A stretch of DNA of 29,952 nucleotides, from contig JBFGCA010000051.1 of assembly GCA_041567315.1 (NCBI GenBank), forward strand, positions 1-29,952, written 5' to 3'. This DNA is from JBFGCA01 sp041567315 (GTDB lineage: Bacteria > Acidobacteriota > Thermoanaerobaculia > Multivoradales > JAHEKO01). A model generated the notes under the pieces. It saw nothing but the letters and a program-made list of their open reading frames with translations. It was not told the DNA's origin and ran no database searches. Below are positions 1-7,885 of the stretch, in pieces (the stretch's first letter is position 1; each line of letters opens with the position of its first letter). Both the position numbers and the translations under genes were made by a program.

Positions 1-248
1 ACCTGCTGGCCGCCGCGGCACCGGACCCGGGCGGGACCCTGGTCTTGCTCCTGAACGGTGGCCCGTCGCGGCGCCGTCCGCGGCTTTCGACGGACGACGG
101 CGACCGCGAACCGACCCTGCTGCTGGCGACCGGCGGCGCCCCGCCGCCGGACGGCCGGGCGGACGTCCACCGCGGGCGGCTGGAGCTGCCCGCTCACGCC
201 CTGCGCGTGCTTCTGGTCGCCCCGGCCACCGTCACCACGCCGCGCTGA
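1..248 (+). CDS. C-terminal fragment of a probable glycogen debranching/isoamylase-type enzyme (5' truncated by window edge)
   Basis: The open frame enters from the left edge (frame of position 3) and stops at 246-248, giving about 81 residues. It reads as a small beta-sandwich tail: a TLVLLLNGG strand, an LSTDDGD turn, a TLLLATGG strand and an LELPAHALRVLL end. This pattern (leucine-rich strand followed by Asn, a middle 'LLATG' segment, a last strand ending in LRVLL) resembles the C-terminal domain of GlgX/isoamylase-type GH13 enzymes. The catalytic domain lies outside the window, so this rests on weak tail similarity plus the glucan genes further along. It is convergent with the next gene, with 6 bp between the two stop codons. 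Another GH13 member, or an unrelated beta protein, remains possible. Confidence 0.42.
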   Translation, partial: LLAAAAPDPGGTLVLLLNGGPSRRRPRLSTDDGDREPTLLLATGGAPPPDGRADVHRGRLELPAHALRVLLVAPATVTTPR

Positions 249-254
249 CCGCGG

Positions 255-956
255 CTACTCGATCCCGAACTCGGCCTCGGAGATGGTGCGGTTGCCGCTG
301 TTCTCGACCGCCAGGACCTCCCACTTGCACTCTTCGCCGCCCTCCAGGAACTCGGGCGGGACGGTCACGCTGCTGACCTCGGGGCCGACCTCGGCGGTGA
401 AGGCCCGCAGGTCCGGCTCCTCGCACTCGACCACGACCTCGTAGAGCACGATCTCGCCGCCCGGCGGGTCGGCGACCGGCGCCCAGACGAACTCGGCGTC
501 CTCGGGGTCCACGTCCTCATCCACCGGGAAGACCAGCAGCGGCGCGTCGGGCAGGCGGTGGGTCAGCCGGGCGCGGCCCCTGAGCACGTCGCCCTCGGTG
601 GTCCTGCCCTCGAAGCGGTAGATCCCGGCCGGGAACAGCGCCAGGAACTCGTCGAGCGGCTGCTCGTCGAAGGAGGGCTCGGCGCTCTCCAGGAACAGCT
701 CGGTGATCCCCTGGGTGCTGACGCTGCCCCGCGCCCGCACGTTGAGGACCACCTTGCCGTCGGGGTCGGTGACCTTCATCCGCTTCCAGCCCTCGCCGTC
801 GAGGAAGATCTGGATGCCGGCGTCGCCGTCGGTGTCGTTGATCTCGATCCAGATGCCAGTTTCGTCCAGCCGGATGGCCCAGGCCTCGGGCGCGGCCAGC
901 CCGCCCAACAGCGCTACTGCCGCCGCCGCGGCCAGCAAGATGCGAGTCCTTCTCAT
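255..956 (-). CDS. Secreted hypothetical protein, beta-rich
   Basis: A 233-residue protein with a clear Sec signal peptide: MRRTR, then a hydrophobic stretch of Leu/Ala/Val, then an Ala-rich cleavage region ending near AWA at about residue 27. The mature part is acidic and beta-rich. The last ~90 residues (from about LLVFPVDEDVDPEDAEFVW) resemble a fibronectin type III-like fold, with a Pro start, a W and late 'CKWEVLAVENSGNR' strands; two Cys in this part could form a disulfide. The start ATG is supported by GGAGGAAA seven bases upstream (961-968). No enzyme motif is visible, so an extracytoplasmic binding or structural role is only an inference. Function unknown. Confidence 0.8.
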   Translation of the reverse strand: MRRTRILLAAAAAVALLGGLAAPEAWAIRLDETGIWIEINDTDGDAGIQIFLDGEGWKRMKVTDPDGKVVLNVRARGSVSTQGITELFLESAEPSFDEQPLDEFLALFPAGIYRFEGRTTEGDVLRGRARLTHRLPDAPLLVFPVDEDVDPEDAEFVWAPVADPPGGEIVLYEVVVECEEPDLRAFTAEVGPEVSSVTVPPEFLEGGEECKWEVLAVENSGNRTISEAEFGIE

Positions 957-1419
957 CTCGTTTCCTCCGTTCGCTCGCTGCGGGAGTCCCTCGTGGCGGG
1001 GCGGGTCCCGCGCCTCGCCCCTGCGCAGTGAGATGCCCGCCGGCCCGGAATCCTTCGCGCGAGGCAGAAGGACCGCGAAGAAGTCGGCTGCGCCTGCCTC
1101 GACCGGTCGGGGCCGGCCGTCCGGCCGTAGCCTGGCGGATCAGGATACCGAGCCGTCGGGGCTGCCCCTTGGCCGTCATGCGTGGTCCGCATGCATCTCC
1201 ACGGCTTCTGCGCGCCCAACGATCGTTTGACCGTGTTGCCCAAGCATGTTAGAAATCGGCTTCAGATAGCGAAACGAAGATCAGCGGTGGGTGACGGTCA
1301 CGACCGGCCGCTCGGATCGCAACGCGGTAGTTATCGCGCGCCAGCGCCGGGGCGTGGCCGCAGGTCGCGATGAGCGGGCGGCACCGGGATTCTCACAACG
1401 GATCAAAAAGGGGCCGAGC
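957..1419. other. Intergenic region between divergent genes
   Basis: There are 463 bases without a convincing gene, between the secreted protein read leftward and the RHH protein read rightward. It must hold both promoters. The part near 1215-1300 is clearly less GC-rich than its surroundings and contains the best promoter-like match (1227-1255). A small hairpin (ATGCG...CGCAT) lies near 1179-1193. Short open frames here use Arg/Pro/Ser-rich codons, lack Shine-Dalgarno sequences and look like high-GC noise. Confidence 0.6.
1227..1255 (+). promoter_or_regulatory. Candidate sigma-70-like promoter for the RHH gene
   Basis: TTGACC (1227-1232) and TAGAAA (1250-1255) are separated by 17 bases, in an AT-richer island of an otherwise GC-rich intergenic region. 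If used, it gives a 5' leader of roughly 155 bases before the ATG at 1420. The -10 match is only moderate and no transcript data are available. Confidence 0.3.
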
Positions 1420-1974
1420 ATGACCGAGACGAAAAAGATCACCGCCACCGTTCCGCAGGAACTGCTGGACCAGGCCTTGGAGCTGACCGGCGAGGGCATC
1501 TCCGAGACCGTCCGGCAGGGTCTGCAGCTCATTGCGGGATCTGACAGCGAGCCTCAACTGCGCGCGCTGGTCGCCAAGACGACGCTCACCGGCCTCCCCG
1601 CCAAGCCGGTCGGCGAGATGAGCGACAGCGAAGAGCTGGCCAGCCTCAGAATCTTCATGAAGGCCAAGCAGGCTCTGGACGACGCCGTGGCCTTCGTGGC
1701 AGGCAGGGAGGCCATTTCAACGGATACCGAGGAGCTCAAGCGGCTGCGCATCGAGCGGGCCGAACTTGAAGCCGACCTCGCCAAGGTGAACGCCCGGCTC
1801 AACGCCTTCCAGGCGGGCATGGTCAAGATGGTGCCACCGTCTCCGCAGACGGTGTCGAGCATCGGCAAGCTGGCCGAGCAGGTGGGCGAGCTGGCACTGG
1901 CCGCCCAGCAGGCAGACCAGGTGGTGGCGGCCGCCAAGGCCGTGTTCGAGATCTGGACCGGAACCCAGGCCTGA
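1420..1974 (+). CDS. Ribbon-helix-helix/coiled-coil protein of unknown function
   Basis: A 184-residue protein. Residues ~6-42 (ITATVPQELLDQALEL, then SETVRQGLQLIAG) look like a ribbon-helix-helix unit: a short strand, then two helices, as in Arc/CopG-type regulators. Residues ~93-130 are charged heptad-like helix (TEELKRLRIERAELEADL) predicted to form a coiled coil. The C-terminal ~55 residues are Ala/Gln/Val-rich helix. The frame is open further upstream, but the ATG at 1420 is preferred: AAGGGG sits six bases before it and the conserved-looking N-terminus begins there. It is convergent with the exported-protein pair next door (13 bp between stops). DNA binding is an inference from the fold; the long C-terminal helices suggest an oligomerising or partner-binding part not found in simple antitoxins. 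No toxin gene is adjacent. Confidence 0.75.
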   Translation: MTETKKITATVPQELLDQALELTGEGISETVRQGLQLIAGSDSEPQLRALVAKTTLTGLPAKPVGEMSDSEELASLRIFMKAKQALDDAVAFVAGREAISTDTEELKRLRIERAELEADLAKVNARLNAFQAGMVKMVPPSPQTVSSIGKLAEQVGELALAAQQADQVVAAAKAVFEIWTGTQA

Positions 1975-1987
1975 GGCGGCGGCCCCC

Positions 1988-2629
1988 TCACTCGGGCGGG
2001 ATGACCCGTCCCGGCAGCACTTTGCCCAGCAGTCCGGCGGCCAGGGCCGCCCCCTGTTTCGCCTTCTCAGCCCCCTCGCCAGCGCTCTGACCGAACTCCT
2101 GCAGCACGTCGACCAGTAGCGTCGAGATCGCCGCACCCTTCGGCGGCGGCGCCGACAGGGCGGCGAGGCTCCTGGCGGCGGCCAGCAGTTCGGCCTGCCG
2201 CAGCCTTACCGCGCTCCGGGTGCTGGCCAGCTCGGCCTGCTGCCTGGCGCGCCGCTCCATCCTCGCCGTCTGCTGGGCGGCGGTCTCATCGGTGGCCGCC
2301 AACACCCCCTCGAACAGCCTGACGCGGTATTCTGCGCCGATCACCCGCCAGGCCCGCACGTCCAGGGCGTTGCCCTCCTGGGTGCGGATCAGGCTCTCCT
2401 CGAGGCGCTGCATGTTGCGCAGCCGGGACTGGGCCAGCGCGTCACGGGCGCGGACGAAATTGCGGCCCTCGTCGGCCACCAGGGCCAGGCTGGCCGACAA
2501 CTGCTCGGCAAGCTCGCGATCGGCGTCCTTGGCTCCGGCCACACCGACCGGATCGAGTAACAGCGGCAACAGCCACAGGCAGAAGATCAGCGACCAGCGG
2601 CGCGAGGGGTGACGGGATTCGGCTGTCAT
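1988..2629 (-). CDS. Exported helical protein of unknown function
   Basis: A 213-residue protein with a signal peptide: a basic start (MTAESRHPSRRW), a hydrophobic core LIFCLWLLPLLL, and likely cleavage after VGVAGA. The rest is almost all helix, rich in Ala, Arg, Glu and Gln (for example ETAAQQTARMERRARQ), consistent with a periplasmic coiled coil. The tail AALAAGLLGKVLPG is a small hydrophobic or glycine-containing segment. The ATG follows the upstream lipoprotein stop by 13 bases, with AAGGGA just ahead, so the two genes are almost certainly one transcript. No known family is recognised. The conserved pairing and matching helical character suggest that the two exported proteins act together at the envelope (inference). 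Confidence 0.7.
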   Translation of the reverse strand: MTAESRHPSRRWSLIFCLWLLPLLLDPVGVAGAKDADRELAEQLSASLALVADEGRNFVRARDALAQSRLRNMQRLEESLIRTQEGNALDVRAWRVIGAEYRVRLFEGVLAATDETAAQQTARMERRARQQAELASTRSAVRLRQAELLAAARSLAALSAPPPKGAAISTLLVDVLQEFGQSAGEGAEKAKQGAALAAGLLGKVLPGRVIPPE

Positions 2630-2642
2630 CGGTGGTCCCTTT

Positions 2643-4319
2643 CTAGTTGACCCCGGCGGCGATGGCGCCCAGGCCCAGGGCGTTCACTATGCTCATGATG
2701 TCCTCGGCCCGCAGACCGGTCTGGTGGAGGGCGACCAGCTGGTCGATCGGCAGCCCCAGCAGGCTCTGCCACTTGGCGAAGGCGATTTCGCTGCTGTCGA
2801 GCGCCGCCTGGTGATGGAGCGCGATCAGCCGGTAGTCGAACTGCTCGACCTTGACGCGGCCGAGCGTCCAGGCGTTGGAGTAGGCGACCAGCAGCCGGAA
2901 GACGTCTTCGCGGCATTTCTCGAGAGCCACCGGAGTGTCCGTGAACAACCGCTCCAGGAGGCGTGGCTCAGTAATCGCTTCCGGCTCCGGCGCCTCGGGC
3001 AACAGACATTTCTTCGCTAGCCCACGCCGGGTCATCTCGGCTCGACCCAGGTGGACCAGCTCCACGAGGTAGGCCTCCTCCTGTTCGCGGAGGAGGGCCA
3101 GCTTCTGGTCGAAGAAGGCTTTGCGCTTGGCAGCCGCTTCGAGGTCCAGGTTGAGCTGCTCTTCGAGCAGTAGCAGCTCGGTGACGGGTGGCGGCCCGGC
3201 CGGTGCCTCCAGCGCCGTGCCGATCGCCTGCAGCGAGTCGAAAACCTTGGCGGTGTCGCCCGGCAGCGCCGAGGCGAGCTGCGCCAGGACGCCCTGCCGC
3301 TGGGCCTCGAGCTTGGCGATCAGCGGTGTCGCGGTCAATCCCGGGACATCGAGCAGCGAAGCCCTACCGCCGAGGCCGAGAGCCTGCAGCGCCGCCCCTG
3401 CGTCTCCCTCCTGGGTCAGCCTCTCGAGGTTGTCCGCCAGGACCGCCAGCTTCTGGAAGGCGTCCACGACCCCTTGCCGGGCAGCCTCCTTCTTGACCTC
3501 ATCAGTGCCTTTGAGCGCCTCGAGGTAGGCGGCGTTGGCCATCGCGACATCGGCCGTTTTCGCAACAGCAGCAGCCTTCGCCTCCTCCATCTCGGTGATG
3601 ACTTTCTGGTTGACGAGCGGGATGTCCGTGACCGCCAGATAGTCGCCGCAGGTCTTGAAATAGTCCTCGAGGAACGTTACCTGCGTGTCCTTCTCAGGCA
3701 CCCCGGCGAAGCCAAGGGGCTCGAGCGCTGCTGCGAGATTCTCTTTGGCGCTCTTCTTAGTCTCTTCGTCAAAGGCATCCAGGTACCTGTTGGCTGCGGC
3801 CCGCGCCTGCTTCACCTGGGCAGCCTGCTCCGCGCTGCACCTCAGCCCCGGCAGCTTGGCGTCCCTGGCCTGCTCGACGTTCCACCGGTGCGCACTCTGC
3901 TCCAGCGACGCCAGCCGCGGCTCGATCTGATTGAGCTTCGTCAAGACGGTCTTGAAGCCCGTCTCGTCAAGCCCCAGCTCGTCGAGGCGCTTGGCGATGT
4001 CTTCTTCTAGCCAAGTCCACGCCTTGGGCGAATCCCCCTCGCCGATGATGTAGAGCAGTCGCGCGTCGCGGCGCGCCAGCGTGTGCTCGCGCACCAGCTC
4101 CAGCTCCTCCTCCAGCACCTCGTCCAACCGCCGGCGCTCGGCGTCAATGGTTTCGGCCAGCGCTGCGGCTCTGAAGCTCTCCTGAGCCTGCCGGGCGTTG
4201 GCGAAATCTTGCGGCCGGTGGATGCGGAAGCCGGCACAGCCGCCGCCGAGCAGACTGACGAGCGCCAGGACGACAACCAGGCGGCCGAACCCGGGCTGCC
4301 GACCACGCAAACCTCTCAT
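2643..4319 (-). CDS. Large helical putative lipoprotein of unknown function
   Basis: A 558-residue protein when started at the ATG at 4319. This start is chosen over an upstream in-frame ATG because GAGGAGGT lies seven bases before it and a signal sequence begins there. The signal has a basic head (MRGLRGRQPGFGR), a core VVVLALVSLL, then GGGC with Cys28 as a probable lipidation site; the three Gly before Cys make a slightly unusual lipobox. The mature protein is long amphipathic helix throughout, with Ala/Glu/Leu/Lys/Gln-rich heptads, Gly/Pro breaks near residues ~310 and ~370, and a C-terminal part (FDYRLIALHHQAALDSSEIA) vaguely like the helical hairpins of outer-membrane efflux proteins, though no TolC-type repeat can be claimed. 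It is the first gene of a two-gene unit with the 213-residue exported protein. Confidence 0.72.
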   Translation of the reverse strand: MRGLRGRQPGFGRLVVVLALVSLLGGGCAGFRIHRPQDFANARQAQESFRAAALAETIDAERRRLDEVLEEELELVREHTLARRDARLLYIIGEGDSPKAWTWLEEDIAKRLDELGLDETGFKTVLTKLNQIEPRLASLEQSAHRWNVEQARDAKLPGLRCSAEQAAQVKQARAAANRYLDAFDEETKKSAKENLAAALEPLGFAGVPEKDTQVTFLEDYFKTCGDYLAVTDIPLVNQKVITEMEEAKAAAVAKTADVAMANAAYLEALKGTDEVKKEAARQGVVDAFQKLAVLADNLERLTQEGDAGAALQALGLGGRASLLDVPGLTATPLIAKLEAQRQGVLAQLASALPGDTAKVFDSLQAIGTALEAPAGPPPVTELLLLEEQLNLDLEAAAKRKAFFDQKLALLREQEEAYLVELVHLGRAEMTRRGLAKKCLLPEAPEPEAITEPRLLERLFTDTPVALEKCREDVFRLLVAYSNAWTLGRVKVEQFDYRLIALHHQAALDSSEIAFAKWQSLLGLPIDQLVALHQTGLRAEDIMSIVNALGLGAIAAGVN

Positions 4320-4326
4320 CGGAGAC

Positions 4327-4334
4327 ACCTCCTC
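4327..4334 (-). promoter_or_regulatory. Shine-Dalgarno site deciding the lipoprotein start
   Basis: GAGGAGGT on the minus strand, seven bases before the ATG at 4319. It selects the start that leaves a proper lipoprotein signal sequence and excludes a 41-codon longer in-frame reading. Confidence 0.75.
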
Positions 4335-4537
4335 ACCCACGCCGAATGACGCTGAACCAAAATGTAGTGGCAGCCTACCGTGAAAGCGCGTCAACTTCAA
4401 GGCGAGACCGGAAGCCGATTCTTGGCAGATGAACGGTCTCATCTCACGGGGCCTACGCCTGTTGTTGCCCAGCCAGCGAAATCGCGCTGCCGGGAACCTC
4501 CTGTCGAACGCCGGTCAGGCGAAGGGGCGTTGGCCGC

Positions 4538-6232
4538 TCAGGGGTGGAAGACGAGCATCCGCGCGATCGGTGGTGCGACCAACGCCAACCGGCGGCCGTC
4601 GGGCCACAGCAGCTCGAGGCGCTCGGCGCCGGCCGCCCCGCCGAGCCCGAAGTGGAAGCGCGGGTCGCCCGCCGAGAGAAACGAGGCACCGAGGACGCGG
4701 TGGCGCAGCTGCCGCCGCCCGCCGCTCGTCAGCGTGACCCGAAGCGCCCCCGGGGCGTCGACGGCGAGCCACGAGCCGGCGCGCTCGGTGTCGTTGCGCA
4801 GCAGGGTCGGGGGCGCGTCGACGTTGGACACCGCCAGGTCGAGGTCGCCGTCGCCGTCCACGTCGCCGACCGCCAGGCCGTGGCTCGACTCGACCACGGC
4901 GAGCCCCGGCCCGGCCTCGCCGCCGGCGTCCAGAAAACGCCCGCCGTCGTTGCGGAGCAGCAGGTTGGCCTGCCGGAAGCTGGTGCCGGCGGCCTCCACC
5001 AGGTCGGCCTGGGGGTAGAGGTGACCGTTGGCGACGAACAGGTCGAGGTCGCCGTCGTGGTCGAGGTCGGCGAGCGCGGCGCCCCACGACAGCGGCATGA
5101 AGGTGGGCTCGCGCAGCCCCAGCCGCACCGTCACGTCTTCGAAAACCAGGTCGCCGAGGTTCTGGTAGAGGGTCGAAGCGTCGCGGTAGAAGTTGGTGAC
5201 GAAGAGCTCGGGCAGACCGTCGTCGTCGAGGTCGCCCGCCGCCAGCCCCATGCCGGCCTGGGCGTTGCCGGCCGTGTCCAGCGCGGCGCCGCTCCACAGC
5301 CCTTCCTCGCGGAAGCGGCCGCTCCCGTCGTTGCGATAGAGGTAGTTGGGGTTGGAGTCGTTGGCGGCGTAGAGGTCGAGGTCGAGGTCGCCGTCGAGAT
5401 CGAGCGCGGCGACCCCGAAGGTGTAGAACAGCCCGACGTCGGCCAGACCGGCAGCCGCGGTGGCCTCGACCCAGCGGCCGCCCCCGAGGTTCTCGAAGAA
5501 GCGGTTGGCCAGGCCCTCGAGGCCGAACGGACCCTTCATCACCATCATCCCCTCCCAGGCCAGCTCGGGCTCGGCCTGGAGAACCTGTTCGAGGGTGCAG
5601 TCGATGTAGGCCCCCAGGTAGAGGTCTTCGTCGCCGTCGGCGTCGGCGTCGAAGAAGACCGCTCCGGTCGACCAGCCGTCGATTCCCGGGCCGCCGGCGA
5701 CCGCTTCGAAGCTGCCGTCGCCGCGGTTGCGGTAGAGCACGTCCGGGCCGAAATAGGAGACGAACAGATCCGGCCACCCGTCGCCGTCGGGATCGCCCAC
5801 CGCCACCCCGGTCCCCCAGCCGTCGTCGCCCACCCCGGCCGCGGCGGTGACCTCCTCGAAGCCGCCGTCGCCGCGGTTGCGGTAGAGCAGATTGGCGCCG
5901 CGCTCGGCCACCTCGGTGCCCTCCAGCCGCCAGCCGTTGACCAGGTACAGGTCGAGATCGCCGTCGCGGTCGTAGTCGACGAGCGCCAGCCCGGTACCGC
6001 CGGACTCGAGGATGTGGGGCTTCTCGGGCCGGCCGCACCAGGTCGGCCGGGTCAGGCCGGAGGTCGCCGCTACGTCGGTGAAGCGGAGCGCCGGCGGGGC
6101 GTCGATCTCCCCGCCGGCGCCTCCCTGGGAGCCCCCACGAGTGCCTTCGCTGGCGCCTCCATGGGCACCTCCATGGGCGCTCTCGCAAAGGGCCAGCAGG
6201 CCGGCGACGACAAGGCCGGCCCCCCGCCTCAC
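4538..6232 (-). CDS. CRTAC/ASPIC-UnbV family FG-GAP repeat protein, exported
   Basis: A 564-residue protein. It has a short signal peptide (MRRGAGLVVAGLLALC...), then a Gly/His/Ser-rich tract at residues ~19-42 with repeats of HGGA/GGAS type. From residue ~50 there are at least seven VCBS/FG-GAP repeats with the calcium-loop pattern D-x-D-x-D-G-D-x-D-L (for example DYDRDGDLDLYLVN, DLDHDGDLDLFVAN, DVDGDGDLDLAVSN), which build a beta-propeller. The last ~85 residues (SWLAVDAPGALRV to FGLGG...LLWPDGRR) match the ASPIC/UnbV domain. Family members are extracellular or surface proteins, often without a proven activity. It starts with GTG overlapping the stop of the preceding gene by four bases (GTGA), so translation is probably coupled. 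The surface or calcium-binding role is inferred from the repeats. Confidence 0.9.
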   Translation of the reverse strand: MRRGAGLVVAGLLALCESAHGGAHGGASEGTRGGSQGGAGGEIDAPPALRFTDVAATSGLTRPTWCGRPEKPHILESGGTGLALVDYDRDGDLDLYLVNGWRLEGTEVAERGANLLYRNRGDGGFEEVTAAAGVGDDGWGTGVAVGDPDGDGWPDLFVSYFGPDVLYRNRGDGSFEAVAGGPGIDGWSTGAVFFDADADGDEDLYLGAYIDCTLEQVLQAEPELAWEGMMVMKGPFGLEGLANRFFENLGGGRWVEATAAAGLADVGLFYTFGVAALDLDGDLDLDLYAANDSNPNYLYRNDGSGRFREEGLWSGAALDTAGNAQAGMGLAAGDLDDDGLPELFVTNFYRDASTLYQNLGDLVFEDVTVRLGLREPTFMPLSWGAALADLDHDGDLDLFVANGHLYPQADLVEAAGTSFRQANLLLRNDGGRFLDAGGEAGPGLAVVESSHGLAVGDVDGDGDLDLAVSNVDAPPTLLRNDTERAGSWLAVDAPGALRVTLTSGGRRQLRHRVLGASFLSAGDPRFHFGLGGAAGAERLELLWPDGRRLALVAPPIARMLVFHP

Positions 6233-6714
6233 TCCTGCTTCAGCAGCTGGTTGGCGACCGCGCGGAACCGGCCCCAGGCCTCCTGCCGGGCTTCATCGGT
6301 GGTCGCCTGCCGCAGATCGCTGGCGACCTTGAGGAGCTTCTCCTTGGCCTCGCGGGTGACGATCACGAAGCCGGGCTCGAAGATCCCCTGCTCCTCGCCG
6401 GCGGCGTTGAAGTGGTGCCCGCCCTCCAGAAGACGCTTGCGGACCCCGGCCACCGCGTTGTCGCCCTCGGTGGCGAAGAGGGCGACCTGCGCCGCGGCGC
6501 CCTGCCAGTCGCCTTTCTCCTTGAGCATCCTGGCGGCGTGGCGGTGGCCGTCCAGCAGGGCAAGGACGAAGCCGGCCTCGGCCGCGCGCACGGCCAGGAT
6601 GTTGTCGGCCAGCGCATCGTAGGCGGCGACCATCGCGGTCGGGGTCTCCTGGGCCGGCGCCGGGACGGCCACCAGCGCGGCCACCAGAACCAGGGGGAGT
6701 GCTTTCCAGTTCAC
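6229..6714 (-). CDS. Small exported helical protein, coupled to the CRTAC gene
   Basis: A 161-residue protein with a signal peptide (MNWKALPLVLVAALVAVPAPAQ, cleavage near residue 22). The mature part is helical and mixed-charge, with His-containing segments (DGHRHAAR, LEGGHHFNA). The GTG start has a very strong Shine-Dalgarno, AAAGGAGG, five bases upstream (6720-6727). The stop overlaps the GTG start of the CRTAC/UnbV gene, so the two are probably made together and may act together outside the cytoplasm. No known domain is recognised. Metal binding by the His clusters is only a possibility. Confidence 0.78.
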   Translation of the reverse strand: MNWKALPLVLVAALVAVPAPAQETPTAMVAAYDALADNILAVRAAEAGFVLALLDGHRHAARMLKEKGDWQGAAAQVALFATEGDNAVAGVRKRLLEGGHHFNAAGEEQGIFEPGFVIVTREAKEKLLKVASDLRQATTDEARQEAWGRFRAVANQLLKQE

Positions 6715-6787
6715 GAAGTCCTCCTTTCGTCCGTCTGGCCTGCCCAGATCGGGGCTTTCACCCTAGCGCCGGGCGCCCGCCGCCGCT

Positions 6788-6803
6788 CCACCCGACGGGG
6801 TGG
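6788..6803 (-). terminator. Possible hairpin downstream of the membrane-protein gene
   Basis: CCACCC and GGGTGG are separated by four bases, about 45 bases past the stop of the polytopic membrane protein gene read on the minus strand. No T tract follows, so this is not a textbook intrinsic terminator. It is listed as the only stem of note in the 132-bp gap. Confidence 0.25.
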
Positions 6804-6846
6804 GCGGGGGTGGGGCGCCGAGGGGACCGGCGTCCCGCCCCGCAGT

Positions 6847-7872
6847 TCAGGCCGAGTCCGGGCCGCCGGCGGCCGGCGCTTCGCCGGGCGCCCCGGCCGC
6901 GCGCTCGCCGTAGAGCGGCCGGAGATCGAACTCGGGACCGAACTGGGCCAGGAAATCGACGCCGAACAGGCGGAAGAACACGTGCACCGGGAGCAGCACG
7001 ACGGTCCCCACGTAGGGCAGGGCGACGAGCACCACGCCGAGGCAGCAGGTGAAGACGCCGGTGACCAGGACGGCGGTGCCGACTCCCATCCACAGCGCCA
7101 CCAGCAGCAGGCCGTAGACCAGGAAGGGTACCGGCGAGGCGCGCAGCAGCGGCAGGAAGCGGCCCCAGGCCGCGGTCGCCGTCAGCTCGTGCTTGTACAT
7201 CAGCGGGACCACGAAGTGCCGCAGCATCACGTCGACGTAGACCGCGGCCGGGACGAGCAGCGCCAGGCAGAGCAGCAGCGGGCCGAACACCAGCGGCGAG
7301 CCGAGCGAAGCGCTGGCGACGCCCGCTACCACCGCCGACCCCATGACCAGCAGCACGACCGCCAGATAGGCCAGCCGCCACAGGAAGAGCGAATTGCCGA
7401 TCCGGCCGTACCGCCGCCAGGGCGCGACGATCTCGCTCCGGTCGCGCACGACGTCGTCCAGGAACACGAAACTGAACCGCGAGCCGAGCCAGAGCAGGAC
7501 GACGACCAGGATCAGGAGCGCCGCGATGACTACCGCTCCGCAGCCGAGGAAGAACGCCACCCACGGCTCCGGGCCGTCCAGGAAACGGGTCAGCTCGTCG
7601 AGTTGCGCGGCGAGGCCCGACAGCGGGTCGGCCTCCGCGGCGGCGCCGTAGCCGCCGAGCGAAGCCGCGCGGGTCACCGCCGCTTCCCGGTCCGCGGCCA
7701 GATCGTCCAACGGCACCGTGAACTGGAAGCCGCCCGTCCCCGCGCCGGGCGCGCCGGCCAGCCAGGCCGCAAACCCGACCACCAGCCACTTCTCGAGCGC
7801 GAAGGGCCGGAAGAGGACGCGGGCGGTCCGCTCGAAGGCGCTGCGCAGGGGCTCGGAGAAGCTGACGCTCAT
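6847..7872 (-). CDS. Polytopic membrane protein of unknown function
   Basis: A 341-residue protein when started at the ATG at 7872; an in-frame GTG at 7881 would add three residues. The N-terminus FERTARVLFRPFALEKWLVVGFAAWLAG resembles a family of uncharacterised bacterial membrane proteins that begin with an LF-x-PF-x-KW motif before the first helix (former 'DUF4013-like' or DUF7544-type proteins, from memory). About six further hydrophobic segments follow: two stretches of Val/Leu/Ile around residues 110-130, then ~175-200, 205-225, 250-275 and 285-310. The Ala/Gly/Pro-rich C-terminus is cytoplasmic-looking. The gene follows the methyltransferase-like gene by 13 bases and probably shares its transcript. 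No catalytic motif is visible. Confidence 0.75.
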   Translation of the reverse strand: MSVSFSEPLRSAFERTARVLFRPFALEKWLVVGFAAWLAGAPGAGTGGFQFTVPLDDLAADREAAVTRAASLGGYGAAAEADPLSGLAAQLDELTRFLDGPEPWVAFFLGCGAVVIAALLILVVVLLWLGSRFSFVFLDDVVRDRSEIVAPWRRYGRIGNSLFLWRLAYLAVVLLVMGSAVVAGVASASLGSPLVFGPLLLCLALLVPAAVYVDVMLRHFVVPLMYKHELTATAAWGRFLPLLRASPVPFLVYGLLLVALWMGVGTAVLVTGVFTCCLGVVLVALPYVGTVVLLPVHVFFRLFGVDFLAQFGPEFDLRPLYGERAAGAPGEAPAAGGPDSA

Positions 7873-7885
7873 TGCAGCCACGCGC

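Noticed and set aside
1420..1974. Antitoxin of a toxin-antitoxin pair
   Set aside because: An RHH-type start is present, but there is no small toxin gene next to it and the neighbours are exported proteins; the C-terminal part is also much longer than typical antitoxins.
4320..4442. A 41-residue longer start for the lipoprotein gene
   Set aside because: It would bury the signal sequence and ignore the strong GAGGAGGT site next to the ATG at 4319.
4544..6622. Long plus-strand open frame (about 690 codons) opposite the CRTAC and 161-residue genes
   Set aside because: It mirrors the codon structure of the minus-strand genes, gives Val/Glu/Gly/Arg-rich repeats with no known motif, and lacks a Shine-Dalgarno. 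Typical antisense shadow in high-GC DNA.
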